From the NCBI GenBank assembly GCA_002706365.1, contig PALM01000030.1, forward strand, positions 97,310 to 161,309: 64,000 nucleotides of DNA, given 5' to 3'. Both the position numbers and the translations under genes were made by a program. Below are positions 25,239-34,195 of the stretch, in pieces. How positions within the stretch are numbered: position 1 is the stretch's first letter; the number at the start of each line of letters is the position of its first letter. The notes beneath the pieces were generated by a model that made no database searches, had not been told where the DNA came from, and was given only the letters and a program-made list of their open reading frames with translations. This DNA comes from Flavobacteriales bacterium (GTDB lineage Bacteria > Bacteroidota > Bacteroidia > Flavobacteriales_E > Vicingaceae).

Positions 25239-26081
25239 CTATTTCTTCTTGCTCCAATTGGCAATATTCTCCTCATTCATTTTTATGTAAGGAGCATAAT
25301 TATCCTTTTGTGCCAATTCTAAAGAACGCTTTGCTGCAGCAATAGCTTCTTTCTTATTACCTAGTTTATTCTGGATCAAGCTCAAAGTATATACATTCCA
25401 GAATCTAGCTTCAATCTCTACAGACTTCTTAGACCATGCCAAAGCTTGTGCTAGGTCCTTATCAGTATCCAAATAATATCTTGCAGCACTGTTGTATGCT
25501 CTGAAGTTACCTTCGATCTCAGCGATCTTATTCTTAATGTTCTCTACAGCTTGCTCATCAGCCTTTACATTGATTGGAATAATCAACTGTACATCTGCCC
25601 ATTCGAAGATCAAGTCAGCACTTTCATTCTTGATATTATCAAAATAGAAGATCAAGCTTTCACGATTCTCAATCTTATTCGGAGTCAATTCCAACTCTAG
25701 AACATTATTCTCTGCCTTGTAGCTAGGCTCAGAAGCATTCTCATCCGAGTTAAGCATGAACTTCCAGCTCTCCTCTCCAGGTATAGTGAAGATAGAATAT
25801 GTACCAGCCTTCACTTCTTTACCACCAAGCATCGCATCAGTAGAGAATTCGATCTTAGTAGCGGCATTCGCTCCAGTTCTCCATACTTCACCGTAAGCTT
25901 CTAATCCGCCAAAGATCTCACGACCTTTAACTCCCGGACGAGAATAATCGATCTCAATATCGGTTAATCCTACTCTTTGTTCTACTTCAGCAGCAGGTGA
26001 TGGTGCTGGCAATTCTTGTGCAATAATGGCTGGACTGAAAAATGCTAGGAACAGTCCGCCGAAAATCATTTTCTTGTTCAT
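25239..26081 (-). CDS. DUF2911 secreted protein with TPR-like tail
   Basis: A 280-residue protein with a signal peptide (MIFGGLFLAFFSPAIIAQE), then a DUF2911 domain (about 25-165: PSPAAEVEQRVG, DYSRPGVKGREIFG, VWRTGANAATKIEF, GTYSIFTIPG). The C-terminal third has helical repeats (AWSKKSVEIEARF, AIAAAKRSLELAQKDN) of TPR type. The family is common in Bacteroidota, periplasmic and uncharacterised. ATG 26081 is used rather than the ATG at 26123, because a promoter element lies between them. Confidence 0.88.
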   Translation of the reverse strand: MNKKMIFGGLFLAFFSPAIIAQELPAPSPAAEVEQRVGLTDIEIDYSRPGVKGREIFGGLEAYGEVWRTGANAATKIEFSTDAMLGGKEVKAGTYSIFTIPGEESWKFMLNSDENASEPSYKAENNVLELELTPNKIENRESLIFYFDNIKNESADLIFEWADVQLIIPINVKADEQAVENIKNKIAEIEGNFRAYNSAARYYLDTDKDLAQALAWSKKSVEIEARFWNVYTLSLIQNKLGNKKEAIAAAKRSLELAQKDNYAPYIKMNEENIANWSKKK

Positions 26082-26098
26082 GGTTTTAGTTTTGTTTA

Positions 26099-26106
26099 CA
26101 AACATA
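26099..26106 (-). promoter_or_regulatory. -7 promoter element of the DUF2911 gene
   Basis: TATGTTTG read on the minus strand, perfect TAnnTTTG, 17 nt before ATG 26081; decides that start over the ATG at 26123. Confidence 0.5.
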
Positions 26107-26127
26107 GGGAATGAAACCCTCATCCCC

Positions 26128-26763
26128 CTATTTAGTTTTGACGAAGGGTGACAATCTTAACACTTTTTTAGTTTTAAAGAATTCCTCTTCAAAGAAGTCG
26201 CTCAGATTTTCCTGATTCACAAGGTATTTCACCTCTGAGATTTCTTCATCGAGATCACCCCCTTTTAAAAAATACATTCCACCTTTAGAAAGGTCCTTAT
26301 CGTGTGGAAGAAGTTTCTTTTCAACCCAGGGTAGAAAGCGGTTTAAGCGGGTAACTGCCCTACTCACAATAAAGTTATATGAATCTTTATGCTCTTCTGC
26401 TCGGATCTGTTCTGCTGTCACATTCTTCAAATTCAAAGCTTCTGCAACCGCTTCCACCACTTTGATCTTTTTGCCAATAGAATCAATTAAGTGAAAGTGC
26501 ACATCTGGAAAGAAAATGGCCAATGGAATACCGGGAAATCCTCCCCCTGTTCCCACATCAAGTACCTTACTTCCCTTTGGAAAGTGAATCACCTTGGCTA
26601 TTCCCAAAGAATGCAAGAGATGGTGGGTATTGAATGATTCGAGATCCTTTCTAGAAATTACATTAATGCGCTGATTCCACTCTTCGTAGAGCGGTTTCAA
26701 TTTTGCGAATTGGTCCAATTGAGATTCGGATAATTCTGGAAAGTATTTATTGAGGATTTCCAT
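26128..26763 (-). CDS. rsmG: 16S rRNA (guanine527-N7)-methyltransferase
   Basis: A 211-residue Rossmann methyltransferase. The SAM site is LDVGTGGGFPGIPLAIFFP at about residue 68, preceded by YEEWNQRINVISRKDLESF, the RsmG signature. It modifies G527 in the 530 loop of 16S rRNA; loss gives low-level streptomycin resistance. It starts 1 nt after the sigma-factor stop, so both are co-transcribed. Length is normal. Confidence 0.93.
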   Translation of the reverse strand: MEILNKYFPELSESQLDQFAKLKPLYEEWNQRINVISRKDLESFNTHHLLHSLGIAKVIHFPKGSKVLDVGTGGGFPGIPLAIFFPDVHFHLIDSIGKKIKVVEAVAEALNLKNVTAEQIRAEEHKDSYNFIVSRAVTRLNRFLPWVEKKLLPHDKDLSKGGMYFLKGGDLDEEISEVKYLVNQENLSDFFEEEFFKTKKVLRLSPFVKTK

Positions 26764-26764
26764 C

Positions 26765-27370
26765 TTAGATAGATGACTTACTCTTTCGGATTAGCTCCGA
26801 AAGTAATGCTCTTGCGCGGAAAAGCTGGGCTTTAACAGTACCTAATGGTATATCTCTTTCATCTGCGATCTCTTCATAAGAAAGCTCTTTGAAATAGCGC
26901 AATTCTACCAGGGTCTGATATGGCTCATCGAGTTTGGTCACGATCTCTCGCATCAATTTTATCTTCTGCTTTTCGATGAACTTCTCTTCCGGGTCTTTTG
27001 TGCCGCCTCCAACTTGAATTTTATAGCTACCTCCTTTATCATCTTCAATGGCTTCATCAATAGAAGTTGTCTTTAACTTCTTTTTGCGGATGAAGTCGAT
27101 ACAATGATTGGTAGCAATCCTAAATAACCAGGTGCTGAATGCAAATTGCGGAGTATACTGATCCAGTTTTTTGAATGCCTTTTCAAATGCTTCAATGGAA
27201 AGATCCTCTGCATCGCTTTCATTGCGAATCATTTTAAAACAGAGGTAATAGATCGGCTCTCTATAGCGAGTCATTATAGCTGTATATGCAGCCTGATCAC
27301 CCTTCTTTGCTTTTTTTACGAGCTCAAGGTCCTGCTTAGCTTTATCCGATAAATTCTTATTTACTTCCAT
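26765..27370 (-). CDS. ECF-type RNA polymerase sigma factor
   Basis: A 201-residue sigma-70 family protein of the ECF type. Region 2 is seen at about 22-95 (YREPIYYLCFKMIRN, DAEDLSIEAFEKAF, FSTWLFRIATNHCIDFIRKK) and region 4 at about 135-195 (LVELRYFKELSYEEIADE, IPLGTVKAQLFRARALL). No anti-sigma factor gene follows. It lies between a GT2 gene (10-nt overlap) and rsmG; target promoters are unknown. Confidence 0.93.
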   Translation of the reverse strand: MEVNKNLSDKAKQDLELVKKAKKGDQAAYTAIMTRYREPIYYLCFKMIRNESDAEDLSIEAFEKAFKKLDQYTPQFAFSTWLFRIATNHCIDFIRKKKLKTTSIDEAIEDDKGGSYKIQVGGGTKDPEEKFIEKQKIKLMREIVTKLDEPYQTLVELRYFKELSYEEIADERDIPLGTVKAQLFRARALLSELIRKSKSSI

Positions 27371-28467
27371 CGATCTACCTTGTAAAGGTATTGACTAATC
27401 CCTATCAAACTTATCAAGGGCAGATAGATAATCTCAAGAATAGGCAACTGCCACCAGAGGTCACTCTCTCCCATGCGCTTCATGGCTTTGTATGAAACGC
27501 TCAGCTGAAGAACTAGCTTTATCACAAAGATTGACAAAATAATAGAGAGTATCTCGGAGTAGATGAGATGCTTTATAAACAATAGGATGAACAATAACTG
27601 AGAAAGCCCAAGAACCGCTAGTTTGATGCGATCACTAATCCTGTAATAAAGTCCGGCCTGCAATTGTCTCCTACGCTGAAAAAAGTAGGCTTTCCAATCT
27701 GATGCTGCCTCTGAGATCGTTTGTGCAGAAGGCTTTCCAATGAATACAGTATTGCCATTTGCACTCGCAGAATTGACAAGCAGATCATCGTCTCCGGATA
27801 ATACATTATCGACAATATCGATCTCATTTCTCGTCAATATCTCCTTCTTATAGGCCAAATTCCTACCCACCGCCATATAGGCTCTGCCCTTCTTGATCAT
27901 TGCTGCATTTTGGAGACTATTCATGCAATTTTCATAGCGCTGAATTGCATTTAGGATATTAGCTTTAGGGTAGAAACCACTGTAGCCCACGCTAATCTCT
28001 TTGCCATTTATCAATGGCTTGATCATTTCCTTTATCCATTGATTGCTCATGGGCTTGCAATCCGCATCCGTAAAGAGTAGGAAAGAATTAGTTGAAGCTG
28101 CTATGCCTTGCTGAATCGCAGCCTTTTTACCCGACTCCTCATTCAAGCTCAGCAATTTCATTCTTTCTGTTTTCCTGAACGTTAAGAATTCAGAGCTTTC
28201 ATCATCTGAATGATCATCTACCAATATGATCTCAAATTCCGGATAATCCTGTGCCAACCAATGATCCAAATGATACTTCAGATTCTCATGCTCATTCTTA
28301 TAGGCAATGATCACAGAAACTGCAGGCCAAACTTTAGGATCTTTTAAGCTTTTGGACTTTTTGCTCAAAGGAAGAAGATAGAAGAGGTAGAAAACATAGA
28401 GGATCAGGGCGCTGACCAAATAAAGTAGGATGTCGATATGCCTGATATATTCCACAATAGGGCCCAT
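27361..28467 (-). CDS. Membrane-anchored family 2 glycosyltransferase
   Basis: A 368-residue enzyme with an N-terminal transmembrane helix (about 12-33), a GT-A catalytic domain and three or so C-terminal helices. Nucleotide-sugar motifs: VSVIIAYKNE, ILVDDHSDD, the DxD-type TDADCKP, and the acceptor-site-like SGDDDLL; QRRRQ is the Q/RxxRW-like position (QRRRQLQ). The layout resembles polysaccharide synthases. Its end overlaps the sigma-factor start. Confidence 0.88.
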   Translation of the reverse strand: MGPIVEYIRHIDILLYLVSALILYVFYLFYLLPLSKKSKSLKDPKVWPAVSVIIAYKNEHENLKYHLDHWLAQDYPEFEIILVDDHSDDESSEFLTFRKTERMKLLSLNEESGKKAAIQQGIAASTNSFLLFTDADCKPMSNQWIKEMIKPLINGKEISVGYSGFYPKANILNAIQRYENCMNSLQNAAMIKKGRAYMAVGRNLAYKKEILTRNEIDIVDNVLSGDDDLLVNSASANGNTVFIGKPSAQTISEAASDWKAYFFQRRRQLQAGLYYRISDRIKLAVLGLSQLLFILLFIKHLIYSEILSIILSIFVIKLVLQLSVSYKAMKRMGESDLWWQLPILEIIYLPLISLIGISQYLYKVDRWK

Positions 28468-28509
28468 TCAATTGGACGTAAAGGTAAATTTCTTTTGAAT
28501 GGCTTTACT

Positions 28510-28517
28510 TAACTTTG
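28510..28517 (+). promoter_or_regulatory. -7 promoter element of tgt
   Basis: TAACTTTG, perfect TAnnTTTG, 12 nt before ATG 28530; the mRNA leader would be about 6-8 nt. It also overlaps a TTG at 28515, so that codon is not the start. Confidence 0.5.
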
Positions 28518-28529
28518 GCCGCAGTAAAA

Positions 28530-29663
28530 ATGATGGAGTTTCGTTTATTAAACAAGGATGCCGGTAGCAAGGCAAGGGCCGGTGTCATCAAAACCGCCCA
28601 TGGAGAGATAGAAACTCCCATCTTCATGCCCGTGGGCACAGCCGGTACAGTAAAGGCTGTTCATCAAACTGAGTTGGAGAACGACATCAAAGCTCAGATC
28701 ATTCTCGGAAATACCTACCATCTATATTTACGTCCTGGACTCGATATTCTAGAAAAGGCAGGCGGACTCCACAAATTCAATAGCTGGGATAAACCGATCT
28801 TGACAGACAGTGGTGGTTATCAGGTGTATTCTTTGGCAGATCGTCGCAAGATCACCGAAGAAGGAGTAAAGTTCGCTTCGCATATTGATGGAAGCAAGCA
28901 ATTCTTCACACCGGAGAATGTAATGGACATTCAAAGGACTATAGGGGCAGATATCATCATGGCCTTTGATGAATGTACTCCTTACCCTTGCGAATACAGC
29001 TATGCTCACCAATCAATGGAAATGACTCATCGCTGGTTAAAGCGTTGTATCGATCGTTTTGATTCTACTGAAGGTAAATACGGCTATGACCAAAGTCTAT
29101 TCCCTATTGTTCAGGGCAGTGTGTATAAGGATCTTCGAAAGCAATCGGCCGAATTCATTGCCGAGCAAGGAAGGGAAGGCAATGCCATTGGAGGTTTATC
29201 TGTTGGAGAGCCAGCCGAAGAGATGTATGCCATGTGTGAAGTGGTCTGCGACATATTACCTGAGGATAAGCCCCGCTACTTAATGGGAGTTGGAACACCT
29301 GCAAATATTCTCGAGAACATTGCATTGGGAGTGGATATGTTCGACTGTGTGATGCCGACAAGGAATGCAAGAAACGGCATGCTATTCACTAAGAATGGCA
29401 TTATCAATATGCGCAATGAAAAGTGGAAAGACGACCTTTCACCATTAGATGAAGATGGAGATAGTTTTGTTGATACCCTGTATTCAAAAGCCTATGTTCG
29501 TCATCTTATTATCTCGAAAGAGATCCTTGGAGCGCAGATCGCCAGTCTTCACAATTTAGCATTCTATCTTTGGTTGGTGAAAGAAGCTAGAAAGCATATT
29601 ATTGACGGTGATTTTAGAAGTTGGAAAGATCAAATGGTTAAAAAGGTAAGCGAGCGATTATGA
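28530..29663 (+). CDS. tgt: tRNA-guanine transglycosylase (queuosine)
   Basis: A TIM-barrel enzyme of about 377 residues that exchanges guanine 34 of tRNA for a queuosine precursor. The active-site loops LTDSGGYQVYSL (Asp general acid region) and DMFDCVMPTRNARNG (nucleophile Asp of MPTRNARNG type) and IGGLSVGEP are intact. The zinc-ligand Cys cluster of most bacterial enzymes is absent: the region reads PLDEDGDSFVDTLYSKAY, without Cys. ATG 28530 (an ATG also follows at 28533) is chosen because the -7 element lies just upstream. It overlaps the next gene by 4 nt (ATGA). Confidence 0.95.
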   Translation: MMEFRLLNKDAGSKARAGVIKTAHGEIETPIFMPVGTAGTVKAVHQTELENDIKAQIILGNTYHLYLRPGLDILEKAGGLHKFNSWDKPILTDSGGYQVYSLADRRKITEEGVKFASHIDGSKQFFTPENVMDIQRTIGADIIMAFDECTPYPCEYSYAHQSMEMTHRWLKRCIDRFDSTEGKYGYDQSLFPIVQGSVYKDLRKQSAEFIAEQGREGNAIGGLSVGEPAEEMYAMCEVVCDILPEDKPRYLMGVGTPANILENIALGVDMFDCVMPTRNARNGMLFTKNGIINMRNEKWKDDLSPLDEDGDSFVDTLYSKAYVRHLIISKEILGAQIASLHNLAFYLWLVKEARKHIIDGDFRSWKDQMVKKVSERL

Positions 29664-30742
29664 TAAGAAAGCTCGACCTCTATATCGTTAAGAAGTTCCT
29701 CGGTACTTTCTTCTTTTCCATTGCCTTGATCATTTCAATTGCTATTGTCTTCGATTTCTCGGAGAATGTGGACGAGTTTCTTGAGAAGAATGCGCCTACA
29801 AAGGCTATAATCTTCGATTATTACTTCAATTTCATCCCCTATTTCGCCAATCTCTTCAGTCCATTATTCATCTTTATCTCGGTGATCTTCTTCACCTCAA
29901 AAATGGCTTCGAATACTGAGATCATAGCCATCTTAGCTAGTGGAATCTCATTTAAGAGAATGCTTATGCCCTATCTCTTTTGTGCGATCCTTCTCGGTTT
30001 GCTCTCTTTCTACCTCAACAATTTCCTGATTCCGTCAACGAATAAAGCCCGTTTGGACTTCTACTATACTTATGTTGATGATCCATATAAGAATAAGGAG
30101 CGCGATATTCACATTCAGTTGAGCCCGAATAACTACGCTTATCTTGAAAGCTACTCAACACTTACAGATATTGGTGTACAATTCAGTTTGGAGCAGTTTG
30201 ATGATGAGGGAAAACTGAGGTACAAATTACAGGGCGACTTCATCAAGTGGGACACAACAAAGAATTTGTGGACGGTGCAGAACTATTATGAACGCAGGAT
30301 CAATGGTGTAAAAGAACATATAGATCGAGGCCTGAACAAAGACACTCTGATCAATTTGAAACCCTATGATTTCAAACGCAGAGATGCCGATGTAGAGATG
30401 CTCGATTATTATGAATTGAATAATGAAATAGAAAAAGAGAAATTCAAAGGCTCTAGAAAAGTAGTGTTCTACGAGATCGAAAAATACAAGCGTTATGCAT
30501 TTCCTTTTGCTAGTATTATCTTAACCTTTATTGGTGTGGCTTTGGCAAGTAGAAAAGTTAGAGGAGGAATTGGATTACACTTAGGTTTAGGCTTGGCAAT
30601 TAGCTTCTCTTATATCATGTTCATGAAGGTTTCACAAACCTTTGCCACCAATGGAGGAATGCATCCTATGATCGCCAATTGGATACCAAATGCGCTCTAT
30701 AGTGTACTGGCTATCTATCTGCTTAAGAAAGCGCCGAAATAA
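29660..30742 (+). CDS. LptF/LptG-family LPS export permease
   Basis: A 360-residue YjgP/YjgQ-type permease: three N-terminal transmembrane helices (about 12-33, 52-75 and 95-118), a periplasmic beta-jellyroll (about 130-260) and three C-terminal helices. GVALASRKVRGGIGLHLGLG is the typical C-terminal loop. It belongs to the Lpt ABC transporter that pulls lipopolysaccharide from the inner membrane. LptF and LptG cannot be told apart here. The start overlaps tgt's stop as ATGA, so both are co-translated. Its stop is adjacent to that of convergent ispE. Confidence 0.9.
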   Translation: MIRKLDLYIVKKFLGTFFFSIALIISIAIVFDFSENVDEFLEKNAPTKAIIFDYYFNFIPYFANLFSPLFIFISVIFFTSKMASNTEIIAILASGISFKRMLMPYLFCAILLGLLSFYLNNFLIPSTNKARLDFYYTYVDDPYKNKERDIHIQLSPNNYAYLESYSTLTDIGVQFSLEQFDDEGKLRYKLQGDFIKWDTTKNLWTVQNYYERRINGVKEHIDRGLNKDTLINLKPYDFKRRDADVEMLDYYELNNEIEKEKFKGSRKVVFYEIEKYKRYAFPFASIILTFIGVALASRKVRGGIGLHLGLGLAISFSYIMFMKVSQTFATNGGMHPMIANWIPNALYSVLAIYLLKKAPK

Positions 30743-31552
30743 TCAAGCTAGATCTAGCTTCTGTACATTATAATCTTCAGGAAAATTGGGCAGCTCATTC
30801 CAATTTTCATAAAAAGCATAGAAGGCAGAACCACTGCCACTCATGCTCACAAAGGATGCCTTGCTGTCTAGAAGCTTCTTTCTGATCTCTTGCAAGACAG
30901 GATATTCGTTTCGCAAAGCTCCTTCAAAGTCATTGATAAGTACACTCTGCCAATCTTCAAATGGCATTTTCAGTATTTCTTTTATCGAATGCTCAGCTTG
31001 TTTTGGCTTGATCAAGCTATATGCTTTGGCTGTTGAGATGTGCAAAGGAGGCACCACCATCAATAACTTATTTGGAATCTTAGGCAGGTCTACTTGCTCA
31101 AGCAACTCACCTCTTCCACTAGCAATGGCTGCTTTATTTTCGATGAAGAACGGACAATCACTTCCTAATTCCAATGCATATTGGGCCAGTTTCTCATTAT
31201 TCAGGCCCAATTTAAAGTACTCATTAAGAGCCTTGAGCATATGAGCGGCATCAGAAGAGCCACCCCCTAAGCCTGCTCCAATGGGAACTTGTTTCTTAAG
31301 ATGGATGCTAATGTTGGGCAGGTCAAAATCCTTTTTCAATAATTGATAAGCTCTACTAACAAGATTTCCATTTGAATCATGGGGAATTTCAATACCCGAA
31401 GAGCTGAAATTGAACTCTTCAGATTCCTCAAATTGAATTTCATCACACCAAGGTATTGGCAGGAATAAGCTTTCCAACTCGTGATAACCATCTGGTCTCT
31501 TAGCACTTATAAAAAGTCCTAAATTGATCTTTGCGTTTGCCTTGAAATGCAT
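30743..31552 (-). CDS. ispE: 4-diphosphocytidyl-2-C-methyl-D-erythritol kinase
   Basis: A 269-residue GHMP kinase that phosphorylates CDP-ME in the MEP isoprenoid pathway. The ATP loop PIGAGLGGGSSDAAHML is near residue 90, the start is FKANAKINLGLFISAKRPDG and the C-terminal SFVSMSGSGSAFYAFY glycine-rich motif is intact. A TATCTTTG element lies only 5 nt before the ATG, implying a leaderless transcript. The gene is convergent with the LptF/G gene, with no gap. Confidence 0.94.
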   Translation of the reverse strand: MHFKANAKINLGLFISAKRPDGYHELESLFLPIPWCDEIQFEESEEFNFSSSGIEIPHDSNGNLVSRAYQLLKKDFDLPNISIHLKKQVPIGAGLGGGSSDAAHMLKALNEYFKLGLNNEKLAQYALELGSDCPFFIENKAAIASGRGELLEQVDLPKIPNKLLMVVPPLHISTAKAYSLIKPKQAEHSIKEILKMPFEDWQSVLINDFEGALRNEYPVLQEIRKKLLDSKASFVSMSGSGSAFYAFYENWNELPNFPEDYNVQKLDLA

Positions 31553-31557
31553 GTGGT

Positions 31558-31565
31558 CAAAGATA
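31558..31565 (-). promoter_or_regulatory. -7 promoter element of ispE
   Basis: TATCTTTG read on the minus strand; the ispE ATG follows after 5 nt. No -33 match. Confidence 0.5.
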
Positions 31566-31585
31566 AATAAGCTGGGGCACCCCCC

Positions 31586-31615
31586 TTGTCTAAGACCTAA
31601 GTTTTTGTACTTTTG
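31586..31615 (+). promoter_or_regulatory. Complete Bacteroidota promoter of accA
   Basis: TTG at 31586-31588, exactly 19 nt, then TACTTTTG at 31608-31615. Both parts and the spacer fit the Bacteroidota housekeeping sigma consensus. The ATG at 31638 follows after 22 nt. Confidence 0.75.
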
Positions 31616-31637
31616 ACCCTCGTTTTTAACTCATTAT

Positions 31638-32606
31638 ATGGCGAATTATCTAGAATTCGAAGAACCGATCAGAGAGATCATTGAGCAGTTAGACCAAGCA
31701 AAGGATCTCGAGAACAAGAGTAAAGTCGATGTCTCTAAAACGACTAAAGCTCTAGAGAAAAAACTAAAGGATACTCGTAAAGAGATCTATTCCGGACTTA
31801 CTGCATGGCAGAGAGTTCAAGTTAGTCGTCACCCAGACCGACCATACACTTTAGGCTATATCAATGCATTAACCGATGGCAACTTCATTGAATTGCATGG
31901 CGATCGCAATGTAAAGGATGACAAGGCCATGGTTGGTGGATTGGGTACAGTTGATGGACAGTCAGTGATGTTTATAGGTCAGCAAAAGGGAATCAACACT
32001 AAGATGCGTCAGTACCGAAACTTTGGTATGGCTAACCCTGAAGGCTATCGCAAAGCATTGCGTTTGATGAGACTTGCAGAGAAATTCAACATTCCTGTAG
32101 TTACCTTCATCGATACTCCTGGTGCTTTCCCTGGTTTAGAAGCTGAAGAGCGCGGACAAGGAGAGGCTATTGCCAAGAACCTTATGGAAATGACCACGCT
32201 AAAGGTGCCTATCATCTGTATTGTAATTGGTGAAGGTGCTTCAGGTGGAGCTTTGGGAATTGGCATTGGCGATAAGGTGATGATGATGGAGAATACCTGG
32301 TATTCTGTGATCTCACCAGAAAGCTGCTCATCTATTCTTTGGAGAAGCTGGGATTATAAAGAGCAAGCAGCAGAGGCGCTTAAGCTCACTGCAGAAGATA
32401 TGCTAGCCAATAAATTGATCGATGGTATCATCAAAGAGCCAGTTGGAGGTGCCCATGCAAATCCAGAAGAAGCCTTCTCATTCGTGAAGAAAGAAGTGAT
32501 CAAACAGATCAAAGCACTTGCTCCAATCGAGCCGGAAAAAAGAGTTGCCGCCCGCATCCGCAAGTTCTCGAATATGGGTGTTGTTGAAGAAGGGAAGAAG
32601 AAATAG
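31638..32606 (+). CDS. accA: Acetyl-CoA carboxylase carboxyltransferase, alpha subunit
   Basis: A 322-residue subunit of the carboxyltransferase that makes malonyl-CoA for fatty-acid synthesis with AccD. Seen: the [16 protein letters not shown] start of the domain, [29 protein letters not shown] and the oxyanion-hole glycine loop [15 protein letters not shown]. Length and start are those of the family. accD is not in this window. It has a consensus promoter. Confidence 0.96.
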   Translation: MANYLEFEEPIREIIEQLDQAKDLENKSKVDVSKTTKALEKKLKDTRKEIYSGLTAWQRVQVSRHPDRPYTLGYINALTDGNFIELHGDRNVKDDKAMVGGLGTVDGQSVMFIGQQKGINTKMRQYRNFGMANPEGYRKALRLMRLAEKFNIPVVTFIDTPGAFPGLEAEERGQGEAIAKNLMEMTTLKVPIICIVIGEGASGGALGIGIGDKVMMMENTWYSVISPESCSSILWRSWDYKEQAAEALKLTAEDMLANKLIDGIIKEPVGGAHANPEEAFSFVKKEVIKQIKALAPIEPEKRVAARIRKFSNMGVVEEGKKK

Positions 32607-32616
32607 TTTTTTTTTA

Positions 32617-32682
32617 TAGAGTCTAGAACATAGAGCCTAGAACCTAGACAGAGTCTAGACTCTCACTTCTAGATTCTAGGTT
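32617..32682. repeat. CTAGA-rich repeat block
   Basis: Degenerate heptamer-like words (GTCTAGA, CCTAGAA, CCTAGAC, GTCTAGAC, TTCTAGATTCTAGG) follow the accA stop and abut the stop of the convergent gene. Related to blocks at 18439, 37094 and 37834. Confidence 0.75.
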
Positions 32683-32683
32683 C

Positions 32684-33973
32684 TCATTTATTATATCTCA
32701 TCACTATATCTTCCACAGGAAATGCGGCACTAAAGGAGCCGGTTTGACTTCCTGAATTGTAGTCGAAAAGAATGATGTTATTGCCATCAGCAACATAAAC
32801 TTCTTCATTGACTTCATCAAAAGCTACAACAGCAGACCCTAGCCCATTGGCCAATGTGCGTGTAAAATTGGTGGATAGGTTGTAAATAACCACTCTGGAA
32901 TCATTGTAGAATAGATATTCGTATTCTCGAATTTGGATTAGGCTGTGGAAATTGAAGTTCGGCTTTTGCAGTAGAAAACTACTTAGTCCGCTATTGAGAT
33001 CATATTCACGGACTTCCATATCACTTCCTTGGGAGATGAATTGAAAGGCCGAATTGCTTTGAGAAGTTCTGCTTCCAAAGCCAACTACATCTTCTGAGCT
33101 TGGCGACTGAGAATCGATTGCTCCATTGGAAAATAGGTATAAGAACCTTTGATTTTGTCCTAAACCATCTGTCTCACGAAGCATAATCCTATTTGCAATG
33201 GGATAGATCTCATCCACTTTGAAATTCCCAGAAGATTTGTAGGTGAAGACATCTGAAAAGTTTCCATTAAAGGCTTGGACAAAACCACTCTGTGTCGACA
33301 CATAAGTAAGTCCATTCACAAATTGCATATCCAGAATTGGATCTGCAACAGTATTCCCATTTGGATATCGAGGAGGGAAATCTTGATTCTTCTTGACTTG
33401 ATAAGCGCCAATCTTCTCGCTTCCTTTATCGGCATACCAGAGCATTTGTGCTCTTGAGTTGAAAGCGATCTCTTCACTTTGACCAGCTGAAAATAAAAAG
33501 GCCGACTGATTATTATCATTCACTTCGTAAATGGCCTTGTCATTCGTTCTATCTAGCAAAAGGTAATATCCAAGTTGCTTTCTGGGAATCCCTATAAGTC
33601 GGATCGATGCAAATGCAGAATTGATATTCTCCCCATCATAGGCTTGGATTCGGAAATAGTAGTCGCCACTATTCAGTAATGTATCTGTGATCTCATAAAG
33701 TACATCAAGCTCAAAGCTCGATGAGTTAGGTGTAAATGCAATGGTTTTTCCAACCCTCCTTCCACTTCCCAAATCTTCCAATTGGACAAATACCTCCTCC
33801 AAATTCTCATTATCGCTAATGCTAGCTCTCACCCTTACAAAGTCGAGCACATTATAAATGCTATTGTCATTTGGTTCAATAACACTGATCGTCGGTAGAA
33901 TCTGATCTTTCTCTTCTTTACATCCTAAAAAGAGCAGACTTATGAACAGGAAGAATAGGGAAAAGTACTTCAT
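32684..33973 (-). CDS. Lipoprotein with Ig-like domain and beta-propeller-like region
   Basis: A 429-residue lipoprotein (lipobox LFLGC, Cys18). After a short linker, about 25-125 looks like a bacterial Ig-like fold (PTISVIEPNDNSIYN ... DYYFRIQAYDGEN). The rest contains about six repeated blocks with one- to two-strand pattern (for example YEVNDNNQSAFLFSAGQSEE, VYVADGNNIILFDYNSG) like a beta-propeller. The family is not recognised. The start at ATG 33973 is chosen because it begins the signal peptide; a longer frame from 34069 puts 32 residues before it. Confidence 0.7.
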   Translation of the reverse strand: MKYFSLFFLFISLLFLGCKEEKDQILPTISVIEPNDNSIYNVLDFVRVRASISDNENLEEVFVQLEDLGSGRRVGKTIAFTPNSSSFELDVLYEITDTLLNSGDYYFRIQAYDGENINSAFASIRLIGIPRKQLGYYLLLDRTNDKAIYEVNDNNQSAFLFSAGQSEEIAFNSRAQMLWYADKGSEKIGAYQVKKNQDFPPRYPNGNTVADPILDMQFVNGLTYVSTQSGFVQAFNGNFSDVFTYKSSGNFKVDEIYPIANRIMLRETDGLGQNQRFLYLFSNGAIDSQSPSSEDVVGFGSRTSQSNSAFQFISQGSDMEVREYDLNSGLSSFLLQKPNFNFHSLIQIREYEYLFYNDSRVVIYNLSTNFTRTLANGLGSAVVAFDEVNEEVYVADGNNIILFDYNSGSQTGSFSAAFPVEDIVMRYNK

Positions 33974-34182
33974 TAACTTAAAGTTAAGCAAAGAATAAAA
34001 AATGATATTTGTAGATACATTCAAATGTTCATAAGGTCTTAATAAGTTGTGAATTGTCTGTGAATTCACTGTGAATTAAATTTAAAAAAACACAGCTTTT
34101 CAAGCATAACGATTCATTGCATGAATTAAAAAAAAAAGACGGAATATTTATTTGTACACAGACCCCTGGGAGGCAAAAGTCA

Positions 34183-34190
34183 TACATTTG
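34183..34190 (+). promoter_or_regulatory. -7 promoter element of dnaB
   Basis: TACATTTG, perfect TAnnTTTG, only 5 nt before the dnaB ATG at 34196; a leaderless mRNA is implied. The nearest TTG is 28 nt upstream, too far for a normal -33. Confidence 0.5.
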
Positions 34191-34195
34191 GTCTT

